DNA of 64,000 bases from Gilvimarinus xylanilyticus (GTDB lineage: Bacteria; Pseudomonadota; Gammaproteobacteria; Pseudomonadales; Cellvibrionaceae): the NCBI RefSeq assembly GCF_024195295.1, contig NZ_JAMFTH010000005.1:1-64000 (forward strand), given 5' to 3'. This document shows positions 50,529 through 59,967 of the stretch, piece after piece. The notes beneath the pieces are model-generated. The model was not told the origin of the DNA. It searched no databases and saw nothing but the letters and a program-made list of their open reading frames with translations. The position numbers and the translations under genes were made by a program. Position 1 is the stretch's first letter, and each line of letters begins with the position of its first letter.

Positions 50529-51530
50529 TCAGCCGCCGGTGGTATTCATAAAGCGGACAATTTGCGGCTCGTCGGCGTCTAAATCAAAGGTGTGTTCTTT
50601 GGGTTTAAGAGCCATGGCATCGATTATGGCGCGCTCTAAAATGGCGTCATCGCCCGGGTTATCGCGCAGCACCGCGCGCAAATCGGCGCTGTGCTCCTGC
50701 CCCAAACACAGCAACAGGCGTCCGGTGGCGGTCATACGTACACGGTTGCAACTGGCGCAAAAGTTCTGGCTGTGAGGCGAGATAAAGCCAATGCGCGACT
50801 CATAGCCCGGGCTTATCCAATACCGCGCGGGACCACCGGAGTTAGCACTGCTGGGTAAGAGCGCAAAACGCTCGCCGATCATTTCGCGCAGCTCGTCGCT
50901 GGAAATAAACTCCGCCGCCCGGCCGTGGCTGTCGATCTTGCCCAGGGGCATCTCTTCAATAAAACTGATGTCTAAGCCTTCGTTTAGGGCGTAGTCCACC
51001 AGGGCGACGACTTCGCTGGCATTGCGATTTTTAAGCGCCACGCAATTAATTTTAATGCGTTTAAAGCCCGCACGTTGAGCGGCGCGAATGCCCGCCAAAA
51101 CCTTCTCAACTTTGCCAAAGCGGGTAAGTGCACGAAATTTTTCCTCGTCCAAAGTATCCAGACTGACATTAATACGGTCGAGACCGGCGGTTTTTAAGTC
51201 ATCGGCAAATTGCTCCAGGCGCGTGCCGTTGGTGGTCATGCACAGCTCTTGCAAACCCGGCAATTGGCTCATTCGCGCCACTAAATCCACAATGCCCTGA
51301 CGCACCAGTGGCTCGCCTCCGGTGAGGCGCAGTTTAGTCACGCCCAGGCGAGTGAAGGCGCCGGCCAAGCGCAGCATTTCTTCGTGGCTAAGCACTTCGT
51401 GGCGGGGCAGAAAGGTCATGTCTTCGGCCATACAGTACACGCAGCGCAGATCACAGCGGTCGGTAACCGACATGCGCAAGTAACTGACTGTGCGACCAAA
51501 CTGATCTACCAGAGCGTGCGGAGAAGCCAT
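50529..51530 (-). CDS. moaA: GTP 3',8-cyclase MoaA
   Basis: Radical-SAM enzyme for the first step of molybdenum cofactor synthesis, 333 residues. The N-terminal iron-sulphur cluster is held by Cys26, Cys30 and Cys33 ([13 protein letters not shown]), the C-terminal one by [10 protein letters not shown] plus a later Cys (LLLCLGQ). The essential C-terminal Gly-Gly is present (MNTTGG). Separated by 230 bases from moaB, so moaB-moeA may have their own promoter. Confidence 0.96.
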   Translation of the reverse strand: MASPHALVDQFGRTVSYLRMSVTDRCDLRCVYCMAEDMTFLPRHEVLSHEEMLRLAGAFTRLGVTKLRLTGGEPLVRQGIVDLVARMSQLPGLQELCMTTNGTRLEQFADDLKTAGLDRINVSLDTLDEEKFRALTRFGKVEKVLAGIRAAQRAGFKRIKINCVALKNRNASEVVALVDYALNEGLDISFIEEMPLGKIDSHGRAAEFISSDELREMIGERFALLPSSANSGGPARYWISPGYESRIGFISPHSQNFCASCNRVRMTATGRLLLCLGQEHSADLRAVLRDNPGDDAILERAIIDAMALKPKEHTFDLDADEPQIVRFMNTTGG

Positions 51531-51764
51531 AACACCTTTCTACCTAGTTTTGCGGTTTGGGAACATCAAATATCCCACGTTTGAAGGCAAGTGCGCTGCA
51601 AGTTACAAACCACCATTTGTGATTGTATACCATCAGGCCTTTACTCGCCCTGACGAGAGGGCAACCCGCCCAACTTGGTGCAAGCCAAAAACAATACGCT
51701 CAAATAAAGCCTAAAACGCACCAATTTGGACACACCCCAAGACGCCCACTTAAAACCATATCGG

Positions 51765-51780
51765 TGCACCTGGTGGTGCA
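51765..51780 (+). promoter_or_regulatory. NtrC-like enhancer site
   Basis: Palindrome TGCACC-TGGT-GGTGCA. The NtrC consensus has the same half-sites with a five-base spacer; here it is four. It lies about 150 bases before the expected sigma-54 start site, a normal enhancer distance. Confidence 0.6.
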
Positions 51781-51898
51781 TAACGCCTCATTCCGGGGCG
51801 ATTAAAAAATGTCCTTGCCTTGTCAAGGACCGCAAAATAAATCGATAACCCCTTGTTTTCTTTAAGCTAAATAACTTTATCAAAAAAATTCCGGCGTC

Positions 51899-51914
51899 TG
51901 GCACTCTCTTTGCT
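51899..51914 (+). promoter_or_regulatory. Sigma-54 promoter of the nitrite operon
   Basis: TGGCAC-TCTCT-TTGCT matches the -24/-12 consensus exactly, with GG and GC ten bases apart. It lies 65 bases before cobA. The rest of the 448-base gap (51531-51978) carries the NtrC-like site and a small CAGCG/CGCTG hairpin at about 51938-51953, but no gene. Confidence 0.85.
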
Positions 51915-51978
51915 CAGACCATGGGTAAGTCAACTCAGCGAACGAGCGCTGAATTCAGAATCCAAATGAGATTGCACC

Positions 51979-52818
51979 ATGCACAACCACAGCACACAAA
52001 AAGCCGCTTCGATCATTAGCCTGACGAACAAGGCCCCGAATAATCAGGGCAAGGTCTGGCTGGTAGGTGCGGGCCCCGGTGATGCCGACTTGCTGACGGT
52101 AAAAGCCGTGCGCGCAATTGAACGCGCGGACGTTATTTTCTTTGACCAGTTGGTTAGCAGCGAAATTCGCGAGCTATTCCCCAAGCACACCCCGGCCATT
52201 TATGTGGGCAAGGTGAAAAACTGCCACAGCGTCGCCCAAGGTGATTTAAACCAAATGTTGGTGGAACACGCACAGCGCGGCCTGAACGTGTGCCGTATTA
52301 AAGGCGGTGACCCGTTTGTATTCGGCCGCGGCGGTGAAGAGTTGTTAGAACTGCGCCAGGCCGGCTGTGAGGCCGAAGTGATTCCCGGCATTACCGCTGC
52401 ATCTGGCTGCTCTACCTCGGCGGATATTCCGCTGACCCATCGCGGTGTCTCCCAGGGTTGCACCCTGGTCACCGGCCACGGCGAGAAAGAGCTGAACCTC
52501 AACTGGCAGGCCCTGGCGGGGCTAAACCACACCCTGGTGTTTTATATGGGCGTCACCCGCGCCGGTTTAATTGCCGAGCAGTTAACCCGCGCGGGCCTTA
52601 GCAGCGACACACCGGCGGCGATTATCGAAAACGGCTGCCGCGACAATCAGCGCGTTATTACCACACCGCTAGGTGAGCTAAGCGATGCTGTTACCGAACA
52701 CGCCGTGAAGTCTCCGGCCCTGATTATGGTGGGCGAGGTCGTGAACCTGGCTCAGCAACTTAAATCCATCGAATCACAATTAAAAGACGCAGGGCACCAT
52801 CAGAGCCTAAGCGCCTAA
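51979..52818 (+). CDS. cobA: Uroporphyrinogen-III C-methyltransferase
   Basis: 279 residues; adds two methyl groups to uroporphyrinogen III toward sirohaem, the cofactor of the nitrite reductase encoded next. VWLVGAGPGDADLLTVKAVRAI, VGKVKNCHSVAQ, CRIKGGDPFVFGRGGEEL, GITAASGCSTSADIPLTHRG and the C-terminal ALIMVGEVV match the SUMT family. It lacks the dehydrogenase/chelatase domain of CysG. First gene of the sigma-54 operon. Confidence 0.94.
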   Translation: MHNHSTQKAASIISLTNKAPNNQGKVWLVGAGPGDADLLTVKAVRAIERADVIFFDQLVSSEIRELFPKHTPAIYVGKVKNCHSVAQGDLNQMLVEHAQRGLNVCRIKGGDPFVFGRGGEELLELRQAGCEAEVIPGITAASGCSTSADIPLTHRGVSQGCTLVTGHGEKELNLNWQALAGLNHTLVFYMGVTRAGLIAEQLTRAGLSSDTPAAIIENGCRDNQRVITTPLGELSDAVTEHAVKSPALIMVGEVVNLAQQLKSIESQLKDAGHHQSLSA

Positions 52819-52843
52819 ACCGTATTAGCAGAGGAAGAAAGCC

Positions 52844-55390
52844 ATGAGTAAACAACGCGTAATCGTCGTCGGTAATGGCATGGTCGGTCACAAGTTTATC
52901 GACAGTGTGATCAACAGTGACAATGCCGAAAACTACGAAATTCTGACCTTCTCGGAAGAGCCGCGCCTGGCCTACGACCGGGTAAAGCTGTCCAGCTATT
53001 TTTCCGGCTCGACCGTCGATGACTTAATGCTGACCAGCGAAGAGCACTACCAAAGTGCCGGTGTGATTTACACCCTGAACGACAAGGTCGTGGACATTGA
53101 TCACGACAATAAAACCGTGAAGCTCGCCTCGGGCAAAGTAGAGCGCTACGACAAGCTGGTGCTGGCCACAGGCTCGTATCCGTTTGTACCCCCCATTCCC
53201 GGCAAAGATCAGCCCCACTGCCTGGTCTACCGCACCATTGAAGATTTGGAAGACATCACCGCGTCTGCCCAAGAAAGCAAAGTAGGGGTTGTGGTCGGCG
53301 GTGGTCTGCTGGGCCTGGAAGCGGCCAATGCGTTAAAAAACCTAGGCTTGGAAACTCACGTGGTGGAATTTGCCCCGCGTCTGATGGCCGTACAGCTGGA
53401 CGAGGGCGGCGGTAACCTGCTGCGCCGCAAAGTTGAAGCGCTGGATGTGAATGTTCACACCGAAAAGAACACCAAAAACATCACCGCCGGCGAGAAACAT
53501 CGCTACCGTATGGAATTTGCCGACGGCAGTTATTTAGAAACCGACATGATTTTGTTCTCGGCCGGTATTCGCCCCCAGGACGAACTGGCGCGCAACTGCG
53601 GCATAGATGTGGGCGAGCGCGGCGGTATTGTCATCGATAACTATTGCCGCACCTCGGTCGAAGACATTTACGCCATCGGCGAATGTGCCCTGTGGGACAG
53701 CAAAATTTTTGGCCTGGTAGCACCCGGCTACCAAATGGCCAAAGTGGCGCTGTCGCATATCGATGGCGGCAAAGAAGAATTTACCGGCGCCGATATGAGC
53801 ACCAAGCTGAAACTGCTGGGTGTGGATGTTGCCAGTGTGGGCGATGCCCATGCGCGCACTCCCGGCGCGCAAACCTACACCTACGAAGACGGCGTCAACG
53901 AAGTCTACAAACGCTTAATTGTTAGCGAAGATCGCAAAAAATTATTGGGCGCGGTGCTGGTGGGCGATGTAGAAGCCTATGGCACCTTGCAGCAAATGTG
54001 CGTTAACAGCATGGATTTACCCGAAGCACCCGAGCAGTTAATTCTGCCCGCCTCGGACGGCAGTGCCGGCGCCGCCATGGGTGTGGACGCCCTGCCCGAT
54101 ACCGCGCAGTTGTGCTCCTGCCTGGATGTCACCAAAGGCGATATCGTCGATGCGGTACAGGGCGGTTGCTGCACCATGGGCGACATTAAAGAAAAAACCG
54201 AAGCCTCAACCGGCTGCGGTGGCTGCGCCGCGCTGGTAAAAAGCGTGATGGACAACGAGCTGAAGAACCTGGGTGTGGAAGTGAACAACCACCTCTGCGA
54301 GCACTTTAACTACTCGCGCGCCGAGCTGGCCGATATTGTCCGCGTTAAAAAAATCGAGTCATTCGATGAACTGTTAGACAGCCACGGTAATGGCGGCCTG
54401 GGTTGTGAAATTTGTAAACCGACTGTGGGTTCTATTCTGGCGTCTTTCTGGAACGACTATGTGTTGGAAGACAAGCACATGGGCTTGCAGGACACCAACG
54501 ACATTTACCTGGGCAATATGCAAAAAGACGGCACCTACTCTATTGTGCCTCGGGTTGCCGGCGGCGAGATCACCCCCGATAAATTAATCGTTTTGGGTGA
54601 GGTTGCTAAAGAGTACGACCTGTACACCAAAATTACCGGTGGCCAGCGCATCGACTTGTTCGGCGCGCAACTGCACGAGCTGCCCGAGATCTGGAAAAAA
54701 CTGGTAGACGCCGGCTTTGAAACGGGCCACGCCTACGGTAAATCGGTGCGCACGGTTAAATCCTGTGTGGGCAGCACCTGGTGCCGTTACGGCGTGCAGG
54801 ACAGTGTGGGCATGGCAATCGCCGTGGAGAACCGCTACAAGGGCCTGCGCTCGCCTCACAAACTGAAGTTTGCCGTATCCGGTTGTACCCGCGAATGTGC
54901 CGAGGCGCAGTCCAAAGATATTGGCGTGATCGCCACCGAGAACGGTTGGAACCTGTATGTGTGTGGTAACGGCGGTATGCGTCCGCGCCACGCCGATCTG
55001 TTTGCCACCGATCTGGACGACGAAACTCTGGTGAAATACATCGACCGGGTACTGATGTTCTACATCCGCACCGCCGATCGTTTGCAGCGCACCTCGGTAT
55101 GGCTGGAAAACCTGGAAGGCGGTTTGGATTATCTGCGCGAAGTGGTGATCGATGACAAACTGAATATTGCCCAAGAGCTGGAAGACGAAATGACCAGCAA
55201 CATCGGCAAATACCAGTGCGAGTGGAAAACCACTATCGAGAACCCCGAGAAACTCAAGCGCTTCCGTCATTTCGTTAACAGCGACGAAACCGACAGCAAC
55301 CTGGCCTATGTGGTCGAGCGCGAACAGCGCCGCCCCGCCAACGAACAAGAGCGCGAGAACCAAATTCCCGCCGTCGAAGTAACGGCTTAA
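52844..55390 (+). CDS. nirB: Assimilatory nitrite reductase large subunit
   Basis: NAD(P)H nitrite reductase, 848 residues, full length; reduces nitrite to ammonium in the cytoplasm. N-terminal FAD and NAD domains (VIVVGNGMVGHKFID; VGVVVGGGLLGLEAANAL), a BFD-type 2Fe-2S region (CSCLDVTKGDIVDAV...STGCGGCAALV), then the sirohaem/4Fe-4S half with CVGSTWCRYG and SGCTRECAEAQSKDIG. A good ribosome site (GAGGAAG) precedes it. Confidence 0.96.
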   Translation: MSKQRVIVVGNGMVGHKFIDSVINSDNAENYEILTFSEEPRLAYDRVKLSSYFSGSTVDDLMLTSEEHYQSAGVIYTLNDKVVDIDHDNKTVKLASGKVERYDKLVLATGSYPFVPPIPGKDQPHCLVYRTIEDLEDITASAQESKVGVVVGGGLLGLEAANALKNLGLETHVVEFAPRLMAVQLDEGGGNLLRRKVEALDVNVHTEKNTKNITAGEKHRYRMEFADGSYLETDMILFSAGIRPQDELARNCGIDVGERGGIVIDNYCRTSVEDIYAIGECALWDSKIFGLVAPGYQMAKVALSHIDGGKEEFTGADMSTKLKLLGVDVASVGDAHARTPGAQTYTYEDGVNEVYKRLIVSEDRKKLLGAVLVGDVEAYGTLQQMCVNSMDLPEAPEQLILPASDGSAGAAMGVDALPDTAQLCSCLDVTKGDIVDAVQGGCCTMGDIKEKTEASTGCGGCAALVKSVMDNELKNLGVEVNNHLCEHFNYSRAELADIVRVKKIESFDELLDSHGNGGLGCEICKPTVGSILASFWNDYVLEDKHMGLQDTNDIYLGNMQKDGTYSIVPRVAGGEITPDKLIVLGEVAKEYDLYTKITGGQRIDLFGAQLHELPEIWKKLVDAGFETGHAYGKSVRTVKSCVGSTWCRYGVQDSVGMAIAVENRYKGLRSPHKLKFAVSGCTRECAEAQSKDIGVIATENGWNLYVCGNGGMRPRHADLFATDLDDETLVKYIDRVLMFYIRTADRLQRTSVWLENLEGGLDYLREVVIDDKLNIAQELEDEMTSNIGKYQCEWKTTIENPEKLKRFRHFVNSDETDSNLAYVVEREQRRPANEQERENQIPAVEVTA

Positions 55391-55403
55391 GGAGCAACAG
55401 ATA

Positions 55404-55760
55404 ATGAGTGCAAATGCAGTAAGTGACGAACAACAAACCCAGTGGATAGAAGTCTGTGACAAAAACGCGCTGGATTCCGATACCGGTGTCTGCGCCCTGA
55501 TTAACGGCAAACAGATCGCAGTTTTTTACGTCGGCAAGTTGGATGAAGTTTTTGCCATCGACAACTACGACCCCATTGGCAAAGCCAACGTATTGTCGCG
55601 CGGCATCATCGGCACCCAGGGCGAGCACATTTGCGTCGCCTCACCGCTGTACAAAGAACATTACGATTTAAGGACCGGTGAGTGCCTGGAGAACTCCGAC
55701 ATCAGGGTCACCGCCTACGCGGTAAAAATTGAAAACGGCAAAGTCCTGATTGCTGTTTAA
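55404..55760 (+). CDS. nirD: Nitrite reductase small subunit
   Basis: 118 residues, Rieske-like fold. WIEVCDKNALDSDTGVCALINGKQIAVFYV and EHICVASPLYKEHYDLRTGECLE match NirD, which lacks the cluster ligands of true Rieske proteins. Thirteen bases after nirB, ending the operon as seen here. No nitrate reductase gene is in the window. Confidence 0.94.
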   Translation: MSANAVSDEQQTQWIEVCDKNALDSDTGVCALINGKQIAVFYVGKLDEVFAIDNYDPIGKANVLSRGIIGTQGEHICVASPLYKEHYDLRTGECLENSDIRVTAYAVKIENGKVLIAV

Positions 55761-55979
55761 CGCTTCCGGTGAGCCCCTCTAGGCTGATAATGGCAGTATC
55801 GCGGCACAGGGATGCGCCGCCACCGGTTCTACTACGGGGCACGGTAGAGGGGAAACGGAGAACGGGTCTGAACGCTGAACAAAATGGTAACAACTTAGAG
55901 AGGCGGGTTGCCGAGCAAACAATACGACAACTCGCTTAAACGCTTTCTTCCCCCGATAGCTTCATGATATCGGATTTAA

Positions 55980-56008
55980 GGGTAGCCTCCCCGGCTACCC
56001 ATTTTTTT
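55980..56008 (+). terminator. Intrinsic terminator downstream of nirD
   Basis: GGGTAGCC-TCCCC-GGCTACCC (55980-56000) followed by seven T (56002-56008). It lies about 220 bases after nirD; the gap (55761-55979) shows no gene. Confidence 0.85.
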
Positions 56009-56013
56009 ATCTG

Positions 56014-56262
56014 TTAATCACCCCCGGCGCCGCCATCGCCGCCGGTATGATCGTGGGAGTCCAAGATATCGTAAGCGCTGGGATTGCCACTACCGCCCGA
56101 GCGGTGCGCCGCCAGGGCGAAAGCTGCCCAGACCATCAGCGCAATAAAAAACAACACCCCGCACAGGGGCATAAATAAGTTGTAAAAGCCGCTTGGGGAA
56201 CGAACGTCGGTAAACACCCAACTGACGATTAAGCCGATCACAATCACAGCCAGCGATTTCAT
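56014..56262 (-). CDS. Small membrane protein
   Basis: 82 residues, with two membrane helices (SLAVIVIGLIVSWVF and PLCGVLFFIALMVWAAFALA), then a Gly/Asp/His-rich tail (SHDHTGGDGGAGGD) that could bind metal. GGAG precedes the ATG. No family recognised. Confidence 0.62.
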   Translation of the reverse strand: MKSLAVIVIGLIVSWVFTDVRSPSGFYNLFMPLCGVLFFIALMVWAAFALAAHRSGGSGNPSAYDILDSHDHTGGDGGAGGD

Positions 56263-56445
56263 ACTCCATCTCCATTCAATCTTATCCCCTATTTTGAATT
56301 CAGGTACCCCCGTTGTACACCGCCACTCGTCCCCGTAAACATGGCATCCATCCGATTTTGTGGTGAAGCGTCACTGAAACTGCCGCAATCAGCTGCTAAT
56401 ATGGCCATACAAAAACTACTCAGCAAAACGCAAGGATTAAGGACT

Positions 56446-57321
56446 ATGCATCACAACATTTGGAAAAAACTGGGGTTTATACTGCTAGCACTGGTACTTG
56501 TACCCGCCTCCTGGGCCGCGCCACGCATTGCAGTGGTTGATTTTGAGAATAAAAGCCAGCACGGCGGCTGGGAGTTGGGCCGGGGTGCGGCCGATATGCT
56601 GACGACGTCGCTGGTGAAAGGCACCGAATTCGACATATACGAGCGCGATCAGTTAAACGCCGTATTGGACGAGCAAGACCTGGGGCAATCCGGACGCATG
56701 GACGTCAGCACAGCGGCGCAAATCGGCAAGCTTATTGGCGTTGAATACATCGTAACCGGCGCCGTAACCGAATACGGCGACAGCCGATCCGGCGGTGGCG
56801 GTGGTGGCGTCCATGTGGGCAAAAAAGGCTACTACGCCACCGTAGATATTCGCCTGGTGGACGTTAATACCGCCCGCATTGTGTTCGCCGATAGCGGAAG
56901 TGGTGACAAGGCTTCCATGAATGTGCGGGTGTTCGGCTTTGGCGGCGGTGAAGGCTGGAATGAAAAACACGCCACCGAGGCCATGCGCGGCGCCATCGAG
57001 GAACTGACCCGCAAGCTGGCCAACGCCGACTTGGAAGGCGGTGGCATAGGAGGCGCAGCGAACGCCCAGCCGGTGCTCCTGGCCGACGTCGCTGGCAACG
57101 ATATTATTCTCAACGCCGGTAGCGGTGCGGGCCTTGTCAGTGGCGATACCCTTACTGTTAAGCGCAAAGGCCGCGAAATCAAAGACCCGGCCACCGGGGC
57201 GGTACTCAAAGTCACTTACGATACCCTGGGCACCATTGAGCTGACCAATGTCGAAGCCGCCTATGCCGAGGCTAAAGTGGTCAGTGGCAGCGGCTTTAAA
57301 GTGGGCGATATGGCCGAGTAA
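56446..57321 (+). CDS. CsgG/HfaB family curli-assembly-like protein
   Basis: About 291 residues from MHHNIWKKLGFILLAL (AAGGA upstream), signal peptide ending SWAAP. RIAVVDFENKS, AADMLTTSLVKGTEFDIYERDQL, IGKLIGVEYIVTGAVTEYG and DIRLVDVNTARIVFADSGSG match the CsgG family. There is no lipobox Cys at the cleavage site, unlike CsgG itself, so it may be periplasmic. The C-terminal domain has DIILNAGSGAGLVSGDTLTV, a FlgT-like C-terminal pattern. No curli genes nearby. Confidence 0.85.
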   Translation: MHHNIWKKLGFILLALVLVPASWAAPRIAVVDFENKSQHGGWELGRGAADMLTTSLVKGTEFDIYERDQLNAVLDEQDLGQSGRMDVSTAAQIGKLIGVEYIVTGAVTEYGDSRSGGGGGGVHVGKKGYYATVDIRLVDVNTARIVFADSGSGDKASMNVRVFGFGGGEGWNEKHATEAMRGAIEELTRKLANADLEGGGIGGAANAQPVLLADVAGNDIILNAGSGAGLVSGDTLTVKRKGREIKDPATGAVLKVTYDTLGTIELTNVEAAYAEAKVVSGSGFKVGDMAE

Positions 57322-57342
57322 ACCCCACTAGTCACACACGCT

Positions 57343-57370
57343 AAAAGGGTCGCAAAGCGGCCCTTTTTTA
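57343..57370 (+). terminator. Intrinsic terminator after the CsgG-like gene
   Basis: AAGGGTCGC-AAA-GCGGCCCTT hairpin (one G-T pair) running into six T at 57364-57369. Confidence 0.82.
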
Positions 57371-57412
57371 TGCCCATGATATAATCGACGCCTTTTACAC
57401 AAGGCTTAAACG

Positions 57413-58069
57413 ATGATCAAAGGCGTTATTTTCGACCACGATGGCACCCTGGTAGATTCCGAACGCAAACACTACGGCCTCTGGGTGGATATTCTCAAGC
57501 CCTATGGGATCGACTTTTCCGAGCGCGAGTACAAACAGCATTTAGCCGGCGTGCCGACTCACTTTAACGCCGAGTATCTGGTCGACCACTACCCCATCCC
57601 CTTGAGCGCGGATGAATTATTCGCCAAGCGCGAAATAGCCACCCGCGAAAGCTTGGGTAAAGAAGCCTGTCCGCTGATTCCCGGTGCTCGCGAGTGCGTG
57701 GAATGGGTCGTGTCGCAGAACCTGCAAACCGCGATAGCCACAGGTGCTGCGTTTGCCGAAGTAAAACCCACCCTCGAACAGCACGGTTTTGAGCGCTACT
57801 TCTCCATCGTTGCCTGTCGCGACAATGTCGTGAACGCCAAACCCGCACCGGATGTATACCAACACGCGCTGGATAAAATGGGGCTAATCGCTTCCGACTG
57901 CGTCGCCATTGAAGACAGCCCCACCGGGTTGCAGTCGGCCCTCGCCTGCGGCTTGCGCTGTTTAGTGGTTGAAAACGAATACTCCCAAGGGCATGACTTT
58001 AGTGGCGCTACCGCGATATTTCAGCACATGGATGACGCCCGTCAGTGGCTGGAAAAAAATATTTTGTAA
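57413..58069 (+). CDS. HAD-IA phosphatase (beta-phosphoglucomutase-like)
   Basis: 218 residues. GVIFDHDGTLVDSE, AIATGAAFAEV, NAKPAPDVYQHALDKMG and AIEDSPTGLQSALACGLRC are the four HAD motifs of the phosphoglycolate phosphatase/beta-PGM branch. The substrate cannot be told. Monocistronic after a terminator. Confidence 0.88.
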   Translation: MIKGVIFDHDGTLVDSERKHYGLWVDILKPYGIDFSEREYKQHLAGVPTHFNAEYLVDHYPIPLSADELFAKREIATRESLGKEACPLIPGARECVEWVVSQNLQTAIATGAAFAEVKPTLEQHGFERYFSIVACRDNVVNAKPAPDVYQHALDKMGLIASDCVAIEDSPTGLQSALACGLRCLVVENEYSQGHDFSGATAIFQHMDDARQWLEKNIL

Positions 58070-58216
58070 AACCTCACCCAGCCTTGCAAAGACTGCACTT
58101 ATTTCGTTAAAAAATCCGTCAAACAGACGGCTTTATCCGCCCCACACACCTATTATTAAACCGGCCCACTCTTTGCTACTACCTTAGTGAACACCACTGA
58201 ATTTCAGGAGGTAGAT

Positions 58217-58780
58217 ATGAGTAATTCGGTAAAAGGTAAACGCGTAGCAATTTTAGCGACCGACGGTTTCGAAGAGTCAGAGCTTTCCTCGCCGCGCGAG
58301 GCGCTCAAATCCGCCGGTGTCGAAACCGACATTGTGTCTTTAAAAAGCGGCGAGATTACCGCTTGGGCTAAAACCAATTGGGGTAAAGACTACCCAGTGG
58401 ATAAAGTACTGGATGACGTATCGAGCGACGACTATGACATGCTGATACTTCCAGGCGGTTTATTTAACCCGGACACCCTGCGCGGAGATAAATCGGCGTT
58501 GGAGTTTACCCGCAGCTTCTTTAAGCAACACAAACCTGTCGCGGCGATTTGCCACGGCCCCTGGGTATTGATTAGTGCGGGTGTTGTCGATGGTCGTGAT
58601 CTGACCTCTTACCCCACCGTGAAAGATGATGTGGTCAATGCCGGTGGCAACTGGCACGACAAATCGGTGGTAGTGGACAAAGGCTTGGTTACCAGTCGTA
58701 GTCCTGAGGACTTGGAAGACTTTAACGCGAAGGTGTTAGAAGAGCTTGCGGAAGGTAAACACGACCGTCAGGTCGCTTAA
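58217..58780 (+). CDS. DJ-1/PfpI family protein (glyoxalase/protease-like)
   Basis: 187 residues from ATG 58217 behind AGGAGG. RVAILATDGFEESELSSPREAL holds the conserved Glu; VAAICHGPWVLISAGVV holds the nucleophile Cys of the elbow. NAGGNWHDKSVVVDKGLVTSRSPED (given in part) is typical of the YhbO/PfpI branch, linked to repair of glyoxal-damaged molecules and stress survival. Confidence 0.92.
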   Translation: MSNSVKGKRVAILATDGFEESELSSPREALKSAGVETDIVSLKSGEITAWAKTNWGKDYPVDKVLDDVSSDDYDMLILPGGLFNPDTLRGDKSALEFTRSFFKQHKPVAAICHGPWVLISAGVVDGRDLTSYPTVKDDVVNAGGNWHDKSVVVDKGLVTSRSPEDLEDFNAKVLEELAEGKHDRQVA

Positions 58781-58874
58781 TGACAAGCGCCGCCCTATTA
58801 ACCCGGCAACTATGATTGTCGGGTTAATGGCGGACGGCGCACTCAAAAATGATTAACGTTTAAGGAATTAACTC

Positions 58875-59033
58875 ATGGATATTATTCGGCTCATTCTTTC
58901 CATTCTACTGCCGCCGGTGGGCGTTTTTTTGCAGGTGGGTTTTGGTTTACACTTTTGGCTGAACATACTGCTGACGATTTGCGGCTATCTTCCCGGAATT
59001 ATCCATGCCGTGTGGATTATCGCCCGACGCTAG
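58875..59033 (+). CDS. Pmp3/YqaE family small membrane protein
   Basis: 52 residues, too short for usual gene length cut-offs. It reads MDIIRLILSILLPPVGVFLQ and continues VGFGLHFWLNILLTICGY, LPGIIHAVWIIARR: two helices with the LPPxGVF and LGYxPGxxHAxW pattern of the UPF0057/Pmp3 family, linked to salt and stress response. TAAGGA lies eight bases before the ATG. It follows the stress-type PfpI gene by 94 bases. Confidence 0.9.
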   Translation: MDIIRLILSILLPPVGVFLQVGFGLHFWLNILLTICGYLPGIIHAVWIIARR

Positions 59034-59066
59034 TTCTCACGTGGCACACGTTATCTAGGCTACAAA

Positions 59067-59090
59067 AAAACCCGCTTTGCAGCGGGTTTT
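59067..59090. terminator. Bidirectional terminator
   Basis: AAAACCCGCT-TTGC-AGCGGGTTTT hairpin with A- and T-runs on the two sides, between the convergent Pmp3-like and ThuA genes; it can serve both. Confidence 0.88.
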
Positions 59091-59104
59091 TAACGTGAGG
59101 GCAA

Positions 59105-59872
59105 CTATTTTTTACGTAAGCCCTTACCCGTTGCCGCCCAGTACAAACCGCCGTAAATATGCTCTAGGAACATTTTATCTTCGTAGGTAGAAGGCATATG
59201 CCCCAGGCCGGTGTAAAAGGCGCGGCCACCATCGTATTCGTGGTACCAGGCAATGGGATGAAAACCCATGCCTTTACCCGCCACCTGGCCCCAGTCGGCG
59301 ACCGGGTCGTAGGTGTCTTCGTCCACCGCGAGAATATAATTTAAACTATCAATACGCTCGGCACCAAACTCGTAGTATTCATCGGTCCATAAAAAGCGAT
59401 CGGGCATGCGCTCAAGTCCGGGAAACTTGCGGTTCAGTACTTCTACCTCGGCGGTTTGAATGGCCGGGTGAATGTGGAAGGTGCGCCCCACCATCTTGGT
59501 GTACCAGTCCCAATCGTATTCGGTGTCGGACGCCGAGTGGATACCCACAAAACCTTTGCCCGATTGAATAAACCGCTCCATCGCGGCCTGCTGGTCGTCA
59601 TTCAGAATATCGGCGGTGGTGTTTAAAAACACGATAGCGTCATAGGCTTTTAACTTGTCGTCGGCAAACACGTTAGACATTTCGTGCCAGTCCAGCTTGA
59701 AATGATGGCGCTCGGCCATTTCCTGCATAGCATCCACACCGGCGTTAATCGACTTGTGGTGCCAACCACCGGTTTTGGTAAACAGCAGTACGCTAAACTG
59801 TTCGGCAAGGGCGGGTAAAGCAGCGGTGAGTAGGGCGGCGGTTAGGGCCAACCGCGCGGTAAACGATCGCAT
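59105..59872 (-). CDS. ThuA-domain secreted protein
   Basis: 255 residues with a signal peptide (LTAALLTAALPALAEQ). FSVLLFTKTGGWHHKSINAGVDAM, YDAIVFLNTTADIL, GKGFVGIHSASDTEYDW and HPIAWYHEYDGGRAFYTGLGH are typical of the ThuA-like (glutamine-amidotransferase-fold) family found in sugar use regions. The catalytic role is unknown. Solitary. Confidence 0.9.
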   Translation of the reverse strand: MRSFTARLALTAALLTAALPALAEQFSVLLFTKTGGWHHKSINAGVDAMQEMAERHHFKLDWHEMSNVFADDKLKAYDAIVFLNTTADILNDDQQAAMERFIQSGKGFVGIHSASDTEYDWDWYTKMVGRTFHIHPAIQTAEVEVLNRKFPGLERMPDRFLWTDEYYEFGAERIDSLNYILAVDEDTYDPVADWGQVAGKGMGFHPIAWYHEYDGGRAFYTGLGHMPSTYEDKMFLEHIYGGLYWAATGKGLRKK

Positions 59873-59967
59873 GGTATTTCTCCGTTATTGTAAGTTATAG
59901 CAATGGGTACAGCAGGGGTCTTAACGATAAACTGCGCTCACTAAGGTGACAACCTTGTTAGCAATTA

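Noticed and set aside
51531-51978. Molybdenum-cofactor riboswitch before moaA
   Set aside because: I could not find the conserved Moco-motif helices in the minus-strand leader; the region is explained by the nitrite operon promoter.
54584-55510. Long minus-strand frame opposite nirB
   Set aside because: Antisense shadow of a certain gene; low-complexity translation without any domain.
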